From contig JAKVOA010000001.1 of the NCBI GenBank assembly GCA_022483045.1, positions 829,750 to 893,749 on the forward strand: a stretch of DNA of 64,000 nt, in the 5' to 3' direction. Below are positions 33,975 to 42,765 of this stretch, piece by piece. A program made the translations under genes and the position numbers. Each line of letters starts with the position of its first letter. Within the stretch, counting starts at the first letter, position 1. The notes under the pieces were generated by a model that did no database searches, had not been told where the DNA came from, and saw only the letters and a program-made list of their open reading frames with translations. The DNA comes from Oscillospiraceae bacterium. Its GTDB lineage: Bacteria; Bacillota; Clostridia; Oscillospirales; Acutalibacteraceae.

Positions 33975-34478
33975 ATGGGAAAAACAAAGAATCGGAAAAA
34001 GGTTATAATTTGCTGGCTTGTGGGAATCCTCGCTGTACTGGGTTGTGTATTTGCGTTTTTGTGGATTCACGCCGGCCAAAGCAAAGCTGCTCCAAATACT
34101 GGCGGCATGGTCGTTGCTGAAGGCACAACAGAATGGGACAAAACACTTTCGGGAAGCAATTCCTCGGCCGGTATCAAAATCCCCGGGTACAGCAATCTGA
34201 CGATTTACCGTTCTGCAGATTCGGTCAATATCAGCCTGGTCAATCCGAAAGGAAACCCCTGTTATTTTCAGTATACACTGGAAGTTGCCGAAACAGGAAA
34301 GACCCTGTACAAGTCAGATTTGATTAAGCCCGGCAAAGCAATCACTTCGTTTCAAGGCAAAAATATTCCGGCCAAAGGGAACTATACGCTGCTGCTGCGC
34401 ATTTCCACTTACTCTATGGATGGAAAATATACCGCAATGAACGGCGCACAGATAAAGGCAGCGCTGACAATTGTTTAA
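33975..34478 (+). CDS. Membrane-anchored extracellular protein, 167 aa
   Basis: Lys/Arg-rich start (MGKTKNRKK), one hydrophobic helix (about 10-32), then an extracellular domain of about 130 residues with GIKIPGYSNLTI, PKGNPCYFQYTLEV and LYKSDLIKPGKAI. I recall a widespread family in Lachnospiraceae and relatives of this size and pattern, sometimes mislabelled as a tRNA methyltransferase, next to small secreted proteins like the preceding one. It probably anchors or assembles that partner at the surface; this is inference. AAAGGAAC lies 14 bases upstream, a rather long spacing. Confidence 0.72.
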   Translation: MGKTKNRKKVIICWLVGILAVLGCVFAFLWIHAGQSKAAPNTGGMVVAEGTTEWDKTLSGSNSSAGIKIPGYSNLTIYRSADSVNISLVNPKGNPCYFQYTLEVAETGKTLYKSDLIKPGKAITSFQGKNIPAKGNYTLLLRISTYSMDGKYTAMNGAQIKAALTIV

Positions 34479-34544
34479 AAGTTCCTACTGCAGATTCAAT
34501 TTGCTTCAGTTTTATCTTAATCATCTTATACAGAAATCCCCTGT

Positions 34545-34584
34545 TAAAAAAGGGCCGGTCTTCCGCAGAGACCGGTCCTTTTTC
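34545..34584. terminator. Bidirectional terminator after the surface cassette
   Basis: AAAAAGGGCCGGTCT / AGACCGGTCCTTTTT (one G-U), seven-base loop. It also ends the small minus-strand gene at 34605-34781. Confidence 0.9.
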
Positions 34585-34604
34585 TGTTTAACGGCAGGCT
34601 TTGC

Positions 34605-34781
34605 TCAAGGTCTGTCAGTTTCTTCCTGTGCAAAACTTTCTGCAAACTGCTGAATGTTTTCTGCTGAATTTGCACTTAAACCTGTCTGATATATGGTCTC
34701 CTGCAGATAAGCGGGAAGCTGCGACATCACTTCTTTTACTGCTGTCTCTTGGGCTTCATTCTTTCCTTTTTCTGGCTGCAT
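34605..34781 (-). CDS. Small hypothetical protein, 58 aa
   Basis: Minus-strand frame from ATG 34781 to TGA 34605, with a strong GGAGGTG seven bases upstream. The product (MQPEKGKNEAQETAVKEV...) is charged and helical, with SQLPAYLQETIYQTGLSANSAENIQQFAESFAQ-like amphipathic content read as two helices around residues 18-52. No signal or membrane segment. It is convergent with the surface cassette (shared terminator) and divergent from the FASII operon. No family recognised. Ribosome site, terminator and composition make it a likely real gene. Confidence 0.65.
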   Translation of the reverse strand: MQPEKGKNEAQETAVKEVMSQLPAYLQETIYQTGLSANSAENIQQFAESFAQEETDRP

Positions 34782-34865
34782 CACTTTTCACCTCCGCAGG
34801 GTTAGTGTTTGCGAAAAGTGTGAAAATACACGGCTCGCGGCCACGCCTTGTGCAGATGGGTATAC

Positions 34866-34894
34866 TTGACAGACAAAATGAGATTTATTATAAT
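34866..34894 (+). promoter_or_regulatory. Consensus promoter of the FASII operon
   Basis: TTGACA (34866-34871), 17 bases, TATAAT (34889-34894). Confidence 0.92.
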
Positions 34895-34907
34895 ACTTAA
34901 TTAAGTA
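34894..34907. promoter_or_regulatory. Palindromic operator on the FASII start site
   Basis: TACTTAATTAAGTA, a perfect 14-base palindrome starting at the last base of the -10 box and covering the expected transcription start. It lies directly ahead of a MarR-family gene, so autorepression is the likely use. Confidence 0.6.
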
Positions 34908-34941
34908 AACTAATCAATCTTTATAGAGGAGAGTGAGCAGA

Positions 34942-35406
34942 GTGACACCACTTGAGACAGAACTCGACGAACTGCTGACACTGTCCTTTCGTTCTATTGG
35001 GGAAATAGAAGAAGACATGCTGAAAAACAGTACCCGGCTTAATCTGTCTATCAGCGAATTCCATTTGCTGCAGGCAGTTTCAGATGCCGGCTATGGCTGT
35101 ACAATCAGCAGGCTGTCTTCCGAGCAGCGAGTAAGCTTGCCCAGCGTGACGACCGCGGTCAACAAACTCGCTCGCAACGGTTATGTCACCAAAAAGAAAT
35201 GTCCCTCTGACGGCCGTGCCGTTTATGTTGAGCTGACGAAACTGGGCAATAAGGCGGTATTGGCGCACCGCTATTTTCACACCACTATGGTGCGATCAGT
35301 TTCAAGGGCACTGGATACAGAGGAGCAGGAGGCTATGCTGAAAGGAATTCGGAAACTAAATCAGTTTTTTTCCGATAAACTGCATCGGGAGGACAAAGAA
35401 TCATGA
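34942..35406 (+). CDS. fabT: MarR-family regulator of fatty-acid synthesis (FabT-like)
   Basis: DNA-binding repressor, 154 residues from GTG 34942, with AGAGGAG about ten bases ahead; a GTG at 34933 is too close to that site. The winged helix spans about 35-100: helix-turn-helix CTISRLSSEQRVSLPSVTTAVNKLARNGYV and wing KKKCPSDGRAVYVELT. Its place as first gene of a fabH-acpP-fabK-... operon is exactly that of streptococcal FabT, which represses the cluster with acyl-ACP as co-repressor. The palindrome at 34894-34907 is its probable site. Overlaps fabH by four bases (ATGA). Confidence 0.82.
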   Translation: MTPLETELDELLTLSFRSIGEIEEDMLKNSTRLNLSISEFHLLQAVSDAGYGCTISRLSSEQRVSLPSVTTAVNKLARNGYVTKKKCPSDGRAVYVELTKLGNKAVLAHRYFHTTMVRSVSRALDTEEQEAMLKGIRKLNQFFSDKLHREDKES

Positions 35407-36359
35407 GCTTTACCATACTTGGCACCGGCAGTGCGCTGCCGGCCCGCACGGTTACAAACGACGAGCTTTCTACATTTTTAGATACGAGCGATGAGTGGAT
35501 TCATTCACGCACCGGCATTCGCTCTCGCCATGTTTTGACAAATGAGTCCATTACGCAGCTATCGGTGCGTGCCGCCCGCGCAGCGCTGGAAATGGCAGAA
35601 GTTAAGCCGGAGGAACTGGACTGCATTATCTGTGCGGTGGCTGAGGGCGACTGGGTTTCGCCAACTACGGCCTGTATGATTCAAAAGGAAATTGGTGCTT
35701 CCTGCCCAGCATTCGATTTGAATGCTGCCTGCAGCGGATTCCTGTATGGCATGGATACAGCAGACGGCATGTTTGTCCGCAAAAAAGTGAAGCGTGTGCT
35801 AGTCGTCGCTGTGGAGGGAATGAGCCGCCTGCTGAATTGGAAGGACCGCTCAACCTGTGTGCTGTTTGGCGACGGCGCTGGTGCGGCGGTTCTCGGTGAG
35901 GGCAGTGCCTTAAAATATATCAACCTTACAGCGACAGGATCGCTTGCCATCCATGTACCGCGCGCTTCCAGCCAGTCACCGTTTGATACCTTTTCTTACC
36001 TTGCGCCCGGTTTGTGTATGGATGGCAAAGAGGTTTACCGCTTTGCAATTCATTCCATTTGCGGCGGCCTGCAGAAAGCCAGTGTCGAGACAGGAATTCC
36101 GCTGTCACAGGTTGACCATTTTCTGCTGCACCAGGCCAATCAGCGTATTTTGGACGCTGCCGCCAAAAAATTAAAACTGCCCCGTGAAAAAATTCCTACG
36201 ACCATTTCAGATACTGCGAATACATCTGCGGCCAGTGTGCCGATTTTACTAGATACGGAAGTGCGTGCGGGTCACCTGCATAAAGGGGATTTGATAATGT
36301 TGTGCGCTTTTGGTTCCGGTCTCACCAGCGGCACAGCGGTGCTTCGCTGGGAAATTTAA
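35403..36359 (+). CDS. fabH: Beta-ketoacyl-ACP synthase III
   Basis: Starts fatty-acid chains by condensing acetyl-CoA (or a branched acyl-CoA) with malonyl-ACP. 318 residues with the catalytic triad Cys110 (NAACSGF), His in FLLHQANQRI and Asn in DTANTSAAS. It overlaps the regulator gene by four bases. Substrate preference cannot be read by eye. Confidence 0.96.
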   Translation: MSFTILGTGSALPARTVTNDELSTFLDTSDEWIHSRTGIRSRHVLTNESITQLSVRAARAALEMAEVKPEELDCIICAVAEGDWVSPTTACMIQKEIGASCPAFDLNAACSGFLYGMDTADGMFVRKKVKRVLVVAVEGMSRLLNWKDRSTCVLFGDGAGAAVLGEGSALKYINLTATGSLAIHVPRASSQSPFDTFSYLAPGLCMDGKEVYRFAIHSICGGLQKASVETGIPLSQVDHFLLHQANQRILDAAAKKLKLPREKIPTTISDTANTSAASVPILLDTEVRAGHLHKGDLIMLCAFGSGLTSGTAVLRWEI

Positions 36360-36387
36360 AAACATATTTAAAAGGAGAAACTTACAA

Positions 36388-36624
36388 ATGGAAAACAAAG
36401 AAATGCTGGAAAAACTCGAAAAAATCGTTCGCGACTATCACGATGACTTAAAGCCTGGCAGCCTGAAACCAGAGACAACTTTTGAGGAGCTCGACCTTGA
36501 TTCCCTCGATTTGGTTGACTTGGTAATGGCCTGTGAAGATGAATTCGACATTAAAATTCCGGATGATGCAAATTTGAAGACTGTGCAGGACTTGATGAAT
36601 TTGATTCAGAAAGCGAAGGCTTAA
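36388..36624 (+). CDS. acpP: Acyl carrier protein
   Basis: Carries growing acyl chains on a 4'-phosphopantetheine arm. 78 residues from ATG 36388 after AAAGGAG; the attachment Ser39 is in LDLDSLDLVDLVM. Acidic, four-helix pattern. Third gene of the operon. Confidence 0.97.
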   Translation: MENKEMLEKLEKIVRDYHDDLKPGSLKPETTFEELDLDSLDLVDLVMACEDEFDIKIPDDANLKTVQDLMNLIQKAKA

Positions 36625-36625
36625 T

Positions 36626-37573
36626 ATGCTGCAGACACCGATTTGTGATCTTTTGGGCATTTCTTATCCTGTTTTTCAGGGTGGCATGGCATGGATTGCG
36701 GATGCCGACTTGGCGGCAGCTGTCAGCAACGGCGGCGGCTTGGGCATTATTTCTGCAATGAATGCAAATGGGGATTGGCTTCGTGGACAGATTCGCAAAG
36801 CAAAAACGCTTACGAAAAAGCCCTTTGGCGTCAACATTATGCTCATGAGTCCCTTTGCAGATGAGGTGGCCAAGGTCGTTGTGGAAGAGGGCGTCAAAGT
36901 CCTGACTACCGGCGCGGGAAATCCGGGCAAGTATATGGCGGCGTGGAAACAGGCCGGTATTCAGGTGATTCCGGTTGTAGCCAGTGTTGGTTTGGCGCGC
37001 ATGATGGAGCGCAGCGGCGCGGCGGCCGTGGTTGCCGAGGGCTGTGAAAGCGGCGGCCATATCGGTGAGTCAACAACCATGGCCCTGATTCCGCAGGTCT
37101 GTGATGCGGTGTCTATTCCGGTGATTGCTGCCGGCGGCATTGCGGATGGCCGTGGTATGGCGGCAGCCTTTATGCTGGGTGCCTGCGGTGTACAGATGGG
37201 CACCCGCTTTTTGGTTGCAAACGAATGCAATGTACATGAAAACTATAAGAAACGCATATTAAAGGCAAAAGACATAGATACCATTGTCACAGGCAGACGG
37301 CAGGGCGATGCAACTCGCAGCTTAAAAAACCGCTTTAGCCGTGACTTCGCAAAAGCCGAGATGTCGGTTGACAGCTCTGTCGAAGATTTGGAAAAGCGCG
37401 GTGTCGGTGCCCTGCGGCGTGCCGCCGTTGAGGGTGACGAAATTAATGGTTGTTTCCTTGCGGGGCAGATTGCCGGTTTGGTCAAGGAAGAGCAGCCCGC
37501 TGCGGAAATCATTCAAGAAACCTGCACTCAGGCAGAAGCTCTGCTGAAAGGAGCGGCAAAATGGGTAAAATAG
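36626..37573 (+). CDS. fabK: Enoyl-ACP reductase II (FMN-dependent)
   Basis: Reduces enoyl-ACP in the last step of each elongation cycle, using FMN and NADH. 315 residues in the nitronate monooxygenase-like barrel: PVFQGGMAWIADADLAAAVSNGG at the start, GCESGGHIG (catalytic/FMN His) and VIAAGGIADGRGMAAA plus GVQMGTRF for phosphate binding. FabK type, hence expected to tolerate triclosan, with no FabI seen here. ATG one base after the acpP stop. Confidence 0.95.
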   Translation: MLQTPICDLLGISYPVFQGGMAWIADADLAAAVSNGGGLGIISAMNANGDWLRGQIRKAKTLTKKPFGVNIMLMSPFADEVAKVVVEEGVKVLTTGAGNPGKYMAAWKQAGIQVIPVVASVGLARMMERSGAAAVVAEGCESGGHIGESTTMALIPQVCDAVSIPVIAAGGIADGRGMAAAFMLGACGVQMGTRFLVANECNVHENYKKRILKAKDIDTIVTGRRQGDATRSLKNRFSRDFAKAEMSVDSSVEDLEKRGVGALRRAAVEGDEINGCFLAGQIAGLVKEEQPAAEIIQETCTQAEALLKGAAKWVK

Positions 37574-38484
37574 CTTTCCTATTTGCCGGCCAGGGGGCAC
37601 AGTATCCCGGTATGGGCAAGTCCTTATATGACAGCAGTCCCGCATCAAAGGCAGTGTTTGATGCGGCGGAATCCGTCCGTCCTGGCACTTTGCAGCAATG
37701 CTTTGCCGGTACGAAAGAGGAATTGGTAGAGACTGTCAATACTCAACCGTGCGTTTTTGCGGTCGACCTTGCGGCCGCCCGCGCTTTGGAAGAAGCCGGT
37801 ATCTGCGCGGAAGGCGCAGCCGGCTTTTCTTTGGGCGAAGTAGCTGCGCTGACTTTTGCAGATACTTTCCGCAGTGATGCAGAGGGCTTTTCTCTGGTTA
37901 CCGAGCGCGGACGTCTGATGCAGAAAGACAATACGGAAAATCCGGGGTCTATGGTTGCTGTGCTGAAACTTTCTAATGAAAAAGTTGAGGCACTCTGCAA
38001 ACAGTTTTCCGGGCTCTACCCGGTAAACTACAACTGCCCTGGGCAGCTGGTCGTTGCCGGTCAAAAAGAAAATATTCCACCTTTCTGTGAGGCAGTTTCA
38101 GCTGCCGGCGGGCGCGCAAAAGCGCTGGCTGTTGGCGGTGGATTTCATTCTCCGCTAATGCACAATGCGTCTGCGGCTTTTGAGTCCATTTTGCACGACA
38201 CCGGCATGAAAACACCTCGTCTGCCGGTTTATGCGGACTTTACAGCACAGCCCTATACACAGGAAACAGACCTTGTGTCTATATTGGCTCGACAAATTGA
38301 AAATCCTGTTCGTTGGCAGCAGATTCTTGAGAATATGTCTGCCAGTGGATTTGATACTTTTATCGAGGTCGGCCCCGGAAAGACCCTTTCCGGGCTGGTC
38401 AGACGCACCCTGCCAAAAGCCGTAAATCTGCGGGTCGGTTCAGCAGAAGAACTTGCTTCTGTTGTCGAGACACTGCAGAAATAA
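37561..38484 (+). CDS. fabD: Malonyl-CoA:ACP transacylase
   Basis: Transfers malonyl from CoA to ACP. 307 residues from ATG 37561, overlapping fabK by 13 bases with AAAGGAG inside the fabK end. Motifs: FAGQGAQYPGMG, the serine nucleophile Ser90 in GFSLGE, and His in GGGFHSPLM. Confidence 0.96.
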   Translation: MGKIAFLFAGQGAQYPGMGKSLYDSSPASKAVFDAAESVRPGTLQQCFAGTKEELVETVNTQPCVFAVDLAAARALEEAGICAEGAAGFSLGEVAALTFADTFRSDAEGFSLVTERGRLMQKDNTENPGSMVAVLKLSNEKVEALCKQFSGLYPVNYNCPGQLVVAGQKENIPPFCEAVSAAGGRAKALAVGGGFHSPLMHNASAAFESILHDTGMKTPRLPVYADFTAQPYTQETDLVSILARQIENPVRWQQILENMSASGFDTFIEVGPGKTLSGLVRRTLPKAVNLRVGSAEELASVVETLQK

Positions 38485-38508
38485 AGGCGGCATCAGAAAG
38501 GGAATAAC

Positions 38509-39252
38509 ATGAGTAATCAAAAGAAAAATGCTGTTGTCACCGGCGGCAGCCGCGGCATTGGCCGGGCAACTGCGTTGCAGTTGGCAAAAGACGGCATGAA
38601 TGTCGCCATTTTGTATGCAGGAAATACAGAGGCTGCTTCACAGACTGTTGCAGAGCTTCAGTCTGTGGGTGCAGAGGCAAAAGCGTACCGTTGCGATGTT
38701 TCCGACAAAGACACCGTACAGAAAACGGCTTCACAGATTCTGCAGGACTTTGGCGGGATAGATGTGCTGGTCAATAACGCCGGTGTCACACGCGATGGAC
38801 TTTTGCTGTCGGCTGCGGAAGAAGACCTTGACCGGGTTTTAAGTGTCAGCTTAAAGGGCGCGTTTCATATGATTCAGGCATTGTATCGGAATTTTATGAA
38901 AAAGCGCGCAGGACATATTATCAATATCTCGTCTGTTGTCGGCCTGCACGGAAATGCCGGCCAGGCCAGCTATGCCGCCGCAAAGGCAGGCGTTATCGGT
39001 TTGACAAAAAGTGTAGCAAAAGAGCTTGCCGGCCGCGGCATTACCTGCAATGCTGTTGCGCCAGGGTTCATTCAGTCAGATATGACGGATGCCCTGCCGG
39101 AAAAAGCACGTTCGGCAGCTATTTGTGCGGTCCCGCTGCGGCGGGCAGGTCTGCCGCAGGACGTGGCAAACGCAGTGTCGTTTCTTGCAAGTGACCGCGC
39201 AGCTTACATTACAGGTACAGTCCTTCGCGTAGACGGCGGAATGGGTATGTAG
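38509..39252 (+). CDS. fabG: 3-oxoacyl-ACP reductase
   Basis: NADPH-dependent reduction of 3-oxoacyl-ACP. 247-residue short-chain dehydrogenase: TGGSRGIGRA cofactor loop, NNAGV, catalytic Ser in INISSVVG and YAAAK Tyr/Lys pair. GAAAGGGAA precedes the ATG. Fits the operon position between fabD and fabF. Confidence 0.96.
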   Translation: MSNQKKNAVVTGGSRGIGRATALQLAKDGMNVAILYAGNTEAASQTVAELQSVGAEAKAYRCDVSDKDTVQKTASQILQDFGGIDVLVNNAGVTRDGLLLSAAEEDLDRVLSVSLKGAFHMIQALYRNFMKKRAGHIINISSVVGLHGNAGQASYAAAKAGVIGLTKSVAKELAGRGITCNAVAPGFIQSDMTDALPEKARSAAICAVPLRRAGLPQDVANAVSFLASDRAAYITGTVLRVDGGMGM

Positions 39253-39267
39253 AAAGGAAGGTATTTC

Positions 39268-40500
39268 ATGCGCAGAGTAGCAGTAACAGGATTGGGCGCC
39301 GTAACACCGGTGGGAAATACGGTGGAAGAAACCTGGAACAATCTTGTACAGGGCAAAAACGGAATTGGAACAATCACCAAGTTTGATTCTTCCAATATGA
39401 AAGTCCATCTGGCGGGTGAAGTAAAAGACTTTGACCCGTTGCAGTATTTTGCAAGAAGTGACTTGCGAAAAAATGATCTTTTTACTATTTATGCGGTCGC
39501 TGCAGCTGAGCAGGCGATGCAGGACAGTGGTATCAAGGGGAAAATTGCTCCTGAGCGCCTGGGAATCTATATTGGCAGCGGTATTGGCGGCATTTCTACA
39601 ACCATGAAAAACTATGAAAAGCTGCTGAATGGTAAACGCGTTTCTGCGTACATGATTCCCAGTATGATTGTCAATATGGCTGCTGGTGAGGTTTCTATTC
39701 GTACCGGGGCAAAAGGTCCCTGCGTGCCAATCGTTACCGCATGCGCGACCAGTACACATACTGTCGGCGAAGCGTTTCACTGTATCCAAAACGGATATGC
39801 TGACGCGGTGATCGCCGGCGGCAGTGAAGCAGCTGTCAATGAACTGACCATTTCCGGCTTTACTTCCTGCATGGCTTTAACGACAAATTCTGACCCCGCA
39901 ACGGCCTGCCGTCCTTTTGACAAAAACCGTGACGGCTTTGTCTTAGGCGAGGGCGCTGGCATTTTGATTCTCGAAGAATACGAGCACGCGAAAGCGCGCG
40001 GTGCTAAAATTTACGGAGAAGTTTTGGGGTATGCCAATACGAGTGATGCTTACCATATTACAGCGCCGCAGCCGGAGGGCGAGGGAATCACCCGCTGCAT
40101 CCAGCTGGCTGTCAAAGAAGCAGGCGTCACAGTAGGCGCTGATACTTACATTAATGCACACGGCACTAGTACAAAGCTGAATGACAGCTGCGAAACAGCT
40201 GCCTTTAAACAAGCCTTTGGCGAAAGCGCAGCGCATCAGGTAAAAATCAGCAGCACCAAGAGCATGACAGGGCATCTGCTGGGTGCGACCGGTGCTGTTG
40301 AGGCAATCGCGTGCCTTAAAGCCCTTGAAACCGGCATGGTCCCGCCGACCATCGGCCTTGCGCAAGCAGACCCTGTGTGCGACCTTGACTATACACCAGG
40401 TAAAGCGGTACATGCCAGCTTAAAAACAGCTATTTCCACTTCCCTGGGCTTTGGCGGCCATAACGGCTGTCTGGTATTTGGCAAGGCAGAGGAGGCGTAA
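39268..40500 (+). CDS. fabF: Beta-ketoacyl-ACP synthase II
   Basis: Elongating condensing enzyme, 410 residues. Catalytic Cys159 in VTACATSTHT and the two histidines in NAHGTSTKLND and KSMTGHLLGATGA. Start after GAAAGGAAGG, 15 bases from fabG stop. Confidence 0.97.
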   Translation: MRRVAVTGLGAVTPVGNTVEETWNNLVQGKNGIGTITKFDSSNMKVHLAGEVKDFDPLQYFARSDLRKNDLFTIYAVAAAEQAMQDSGIKGKIAPERLGIYIGSGIGGISTTMKNYEKLLNGKRVSAYMIPSMIVNMAAGEVSIRTGAKGPCVPIVTACATSTHTVGEAFHCIQNGYADAVIAGGSEAAVNELTISGFTSCMALTTNSDPATACRPFDKNRDGFVLGEGAGILILEEYEHAKARGAKIYGEVLGYANTSDAYHITAPQPEGEGITRCIQLAVKEAGVTVGADTYINAHGTSTKLNDSCETAAFKQAFGESAAHQVKISSTKSMTGHLLGATGAVEAIACLKALETGMVPPTIGLAQADPVCDLDYTPGKAVHASLKTAISTSLGFGGHNGCLVFGKAEEA

Positions 40501-40503
40501 AGC

Positions 40504-40953
40504 ATGGATTTGCAGTCTGTAAAAGAATTGGCACAGATTATGCAGGACAATGGTTTGACTTCTCTGGAAGTAGAGGAGGAGGGAAAACGCATCTGCCTGA
40601 AAAAAGAGCAGCCGCCGGTGTCTCAGCTGGTTTCTGCGCCAGCTGTGCCTGCTGTACAGCAGGCCGAAAAACCAGTTTCTGCGGAAGAGCCAGAGAAAGA
40701 TGTTGTAAATTTCAACGACGTTACAGAGGTCAAATCGCCAATGGTTGGCACCATCTATGTTGCGCCGTCTCCGGGGGCTGAGGCTTATGTACATGTGGGT
40801 GATAAAGTAAAAAAGGGGCAGGTCCTCTGCGTCATTGAGGCCATGAAGCTCATGAATGAATTCACCGCACCGCAGGATGGCGAGATTGTAGATATCTGCA
40901 TTGAGGACGGCCAGCTGGTGGAGTATGGCCAGTGCCTCTTTAAAATGTACTGA
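40504..40953 (+). CDS. accB: Acetyl-CoA carboxylase biotin carboxyl carrier protein
   Basis: Carries carboxybiotin between AccC and AccAD. 149 residues: a short N-terminal domain, an Ala/Pro/Val linker (about 40-60) and the biotinyl domain with Lys115 in EAMKLMNE. Three bases after fabF stop. Confidence 0.96.
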   Translation: MDLQSVKELAQIMQDNGLTSLEVEEEGKRICLKKEQPPVSQLVSAPAVPAVQQAEKPVSAEEPEKDVVNFNDVTEVKSPMVGTIYVAPSPGAEAYVHVGDKVKKGQVLCVIEAMKLMNEFTAPQDGEIVDICIEDGQLVEYGQCLFKMY

Positions 40954-40981
40954 ATTTAAGGATACAGGAGGCGTTTTTGCT

Positions 40982-41395
40982 TTGAATCGAGAAGAACTTA
41001 AACAGATTTTGCCGCACCGTGAGCCAATGCTGCTGGTAGATGAAGCGGAACTGCTGCCGGATGGCACCGCACGGGGCAGCTATACAGTGCGCGGCGACGA
41101 ATGGTTTCTGCAGGGCCATTTCCCGGGAAATCCGACTGTGCCCGGCGTCATTTTATGCGAAATGATGGGGCAGACCTGCAGCGTAATGCTTGCTGAAAAG
41201 CTAAAGGGGAAAACGCCCTATTTTACTGGGCTGGATAAAGTGAAGTTCCACCGGCCTGTTAAGCCCGGTGATAAGCTGGAGATTTCCTGTAAAGAAACCA
41301 AAGAGTACAGAGGCTTTTATTTTACAAAGTGCCGCGGAACAGTCAACGGAAAAACAGCGGTTGCCGGGGAGCTCAGCTTTGCTATCGTTGGCTGA
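40982..41395 (+). CDS. fabZ: 3-hydroxyacyl-ACP dehydratase
   Basis: Dehydrates 3-hydroxyacyl-ACP. 137 residues from a TTG start (CAGGAGG about ten bases ahead; the first in-frame ATG lies past LPHREPM and would cut the fold). Hot-dog signature LPHREPMLLVD and catalytic His/Glu in GHFPGNPTVPGVILCEMMGQ. Confidence 0.95.
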   Translation: MNREELKQILPHREPMLLVDEAELLPDGTARGSYTVRGDEWFLQGHFPGNPTVPGVILCEMMGQTCSVMLAEKLKGKTPYFTGLDKVKFHRPVKPGDKLEISCKETKEYRGFYFTKCRGTVNGKTAVAGELSFAIVG

Positions 41396-41421
41396 AAAGT
41401 TAAAAGATGAGGTGAAACAAT

Positions 41422-42765
41422 GTGTTTTCAAAAATTCTGATTGCAAACCGCGGCGAAATTGCAGTGCGTATTATCCGCGCCTGCAAGGAAATGGGAATTG
41501 CAACCGTTGCGGTTTTCAGTGAAGCCGACCGGGATGCCCTGCATGTCAGCTTGGCAGATGAAAGTGTCTGCATCGGGCCTGCAAAAGTTCAGGACAGTTA
41601 TCTGAATATGCCGGCCATCCTTTCTGCCGCGGTAAAAACAGGCGCGCAGGCAATTCACCCGGGGTATGGCCTGCTCAGTGAAAACGCAAAGTTTGCCGAA
41701 CTGTGTGAAGAGTGCCATATTCAGTTTATTGGGCCTAATGCAAAGCTGATCGCAGAGCTGGGCGACAAAGATGAGGCAAAGCGCACCATGCGCACGGCCG
41801 GCGTGCCGGTCGTCCCGGGCAGCGGCCTGATTCAAAGCGATAAAGAAGCTTTGACAGAGGCCCGCAAAATTGGCTTTCCGCTTTTGGTCAAGGCCCGTGC
41901 AGGGGGCGGCGGCCGTGGAATCCGCTTGGTCAATGGGGAAGAGGAACTGCTTCCGGCTCTTCACGCTTCTTCACAAGAGGCCGCTAGTGCTTTTGGTGAT
42001 GGTGCCTGTTACCTTGAAAAATACCTTGATCCGGTCAAACATATTGAAATGCAGATTTTGTGCGACAATTACGACAATGTTTTGTGCCTTGGCGAACGGG
42101 AATGTTCCATTCAGCGCAAGCACCAGAAACTATTGGAAGAAAGTCCCGCTGTCTGCGTTACGTCCCAGCTGCGCGAAAAAATGATGGCGGCGGCAACCAA
42201 AGCTGCAAAAGCTGTGCATTATCGCAGCCTTGGCACGATTGAGTTTTTGGTCGACAATGATTTAAATTTTTATTTTATGGAAATGAATACCCGCCTGCAG
42301 GTGGAGCACCCGGTAACTGAGATGGTTACCGGCATGGATTTGGTCAAGTGGCAGATTCGGGTAGCTTCGGGTACAAAGCTGCCGTTTGTACAAGACGATG
42401 TGCGCCTGCGCGGGCACGCAATCGAGTGCCGCATTAACGCCGAGGACCCCGACAACGGTTTTACGCCGAGCTGCGGAAAAATCAGCCTGCTACATATTCC
42501 GGGCGGCCCCTGGGTTCGCTTTGATACAGCGCTGTATCAGGATTATACAGTGCCGCCGTTTTACGATTCTCTGCTGGGAAAATTGATTGTGCATGCGCAG
42601 ACCCGTGAGGAAGCTATTCGCAAGATGCAGGCTGCACTTGCCGAGCTTGTTATTGAGGGAGTCAGCCACACGGCGGGGCTGCAAATGGATATTCTGGCCG
42701 ACCCCAGCTTTTGTGACGGGACCTATCACACTGACTTTATGGAGAAGAGGGAGAAGCTGTGCTGA
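41422..42765 (+). CDS. accC: Acetyl-CoA carboxylase, biotin carboxylase subunit
   Basis: ATP-dependent carboxylation of biotin on AccB. 447 residues from GTG 41422. ATP-grasp features: FSKILIANRGEIAVRI start, KARAGGGGRGIR glycine loop, EMNTRLQVEHPVTE with catalytic residues. Its stop overlaps the accD start by seven bases. Confidence 0.97.
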   Translation: MFSKILIANRGEIAVRIIRACKEMGIATVAVFSEADRDALHVSLADESVCIGPAKVQDSYLNMPAILSAAVKTGAQAIHPGYGLLSENAKFAELCEECHIQFIGPNAKLIAELGDKDEAKRTMRTAGVPVVPGSGLIQSDKEALTEARKIGFPLLVKARAGGGGRGIRLVNGEEELLPALHASSQEAASAFGDGACYLEKYLDPVKHIEMQILCDNYDNVLCLGERECSIQRKHQKLLEESPAVCVTSQLREKMMAAATKAAKAVHYRSLGTIEFLVDNDLNFYFMEMNTRLQVEHPVTEMVTGMDLVKWQIRVASGTKLPFVQDDVRLRGHAIECRINAEDPDNGFTPSCGKISLLHIPGGPWVRFDTALYQDYTVPPFYDSLLGKLIVHAQTREEAIRKMQAALAELVIEGVSHTAGLQMDILADPSFCDGTYHTDFMEKREKLC

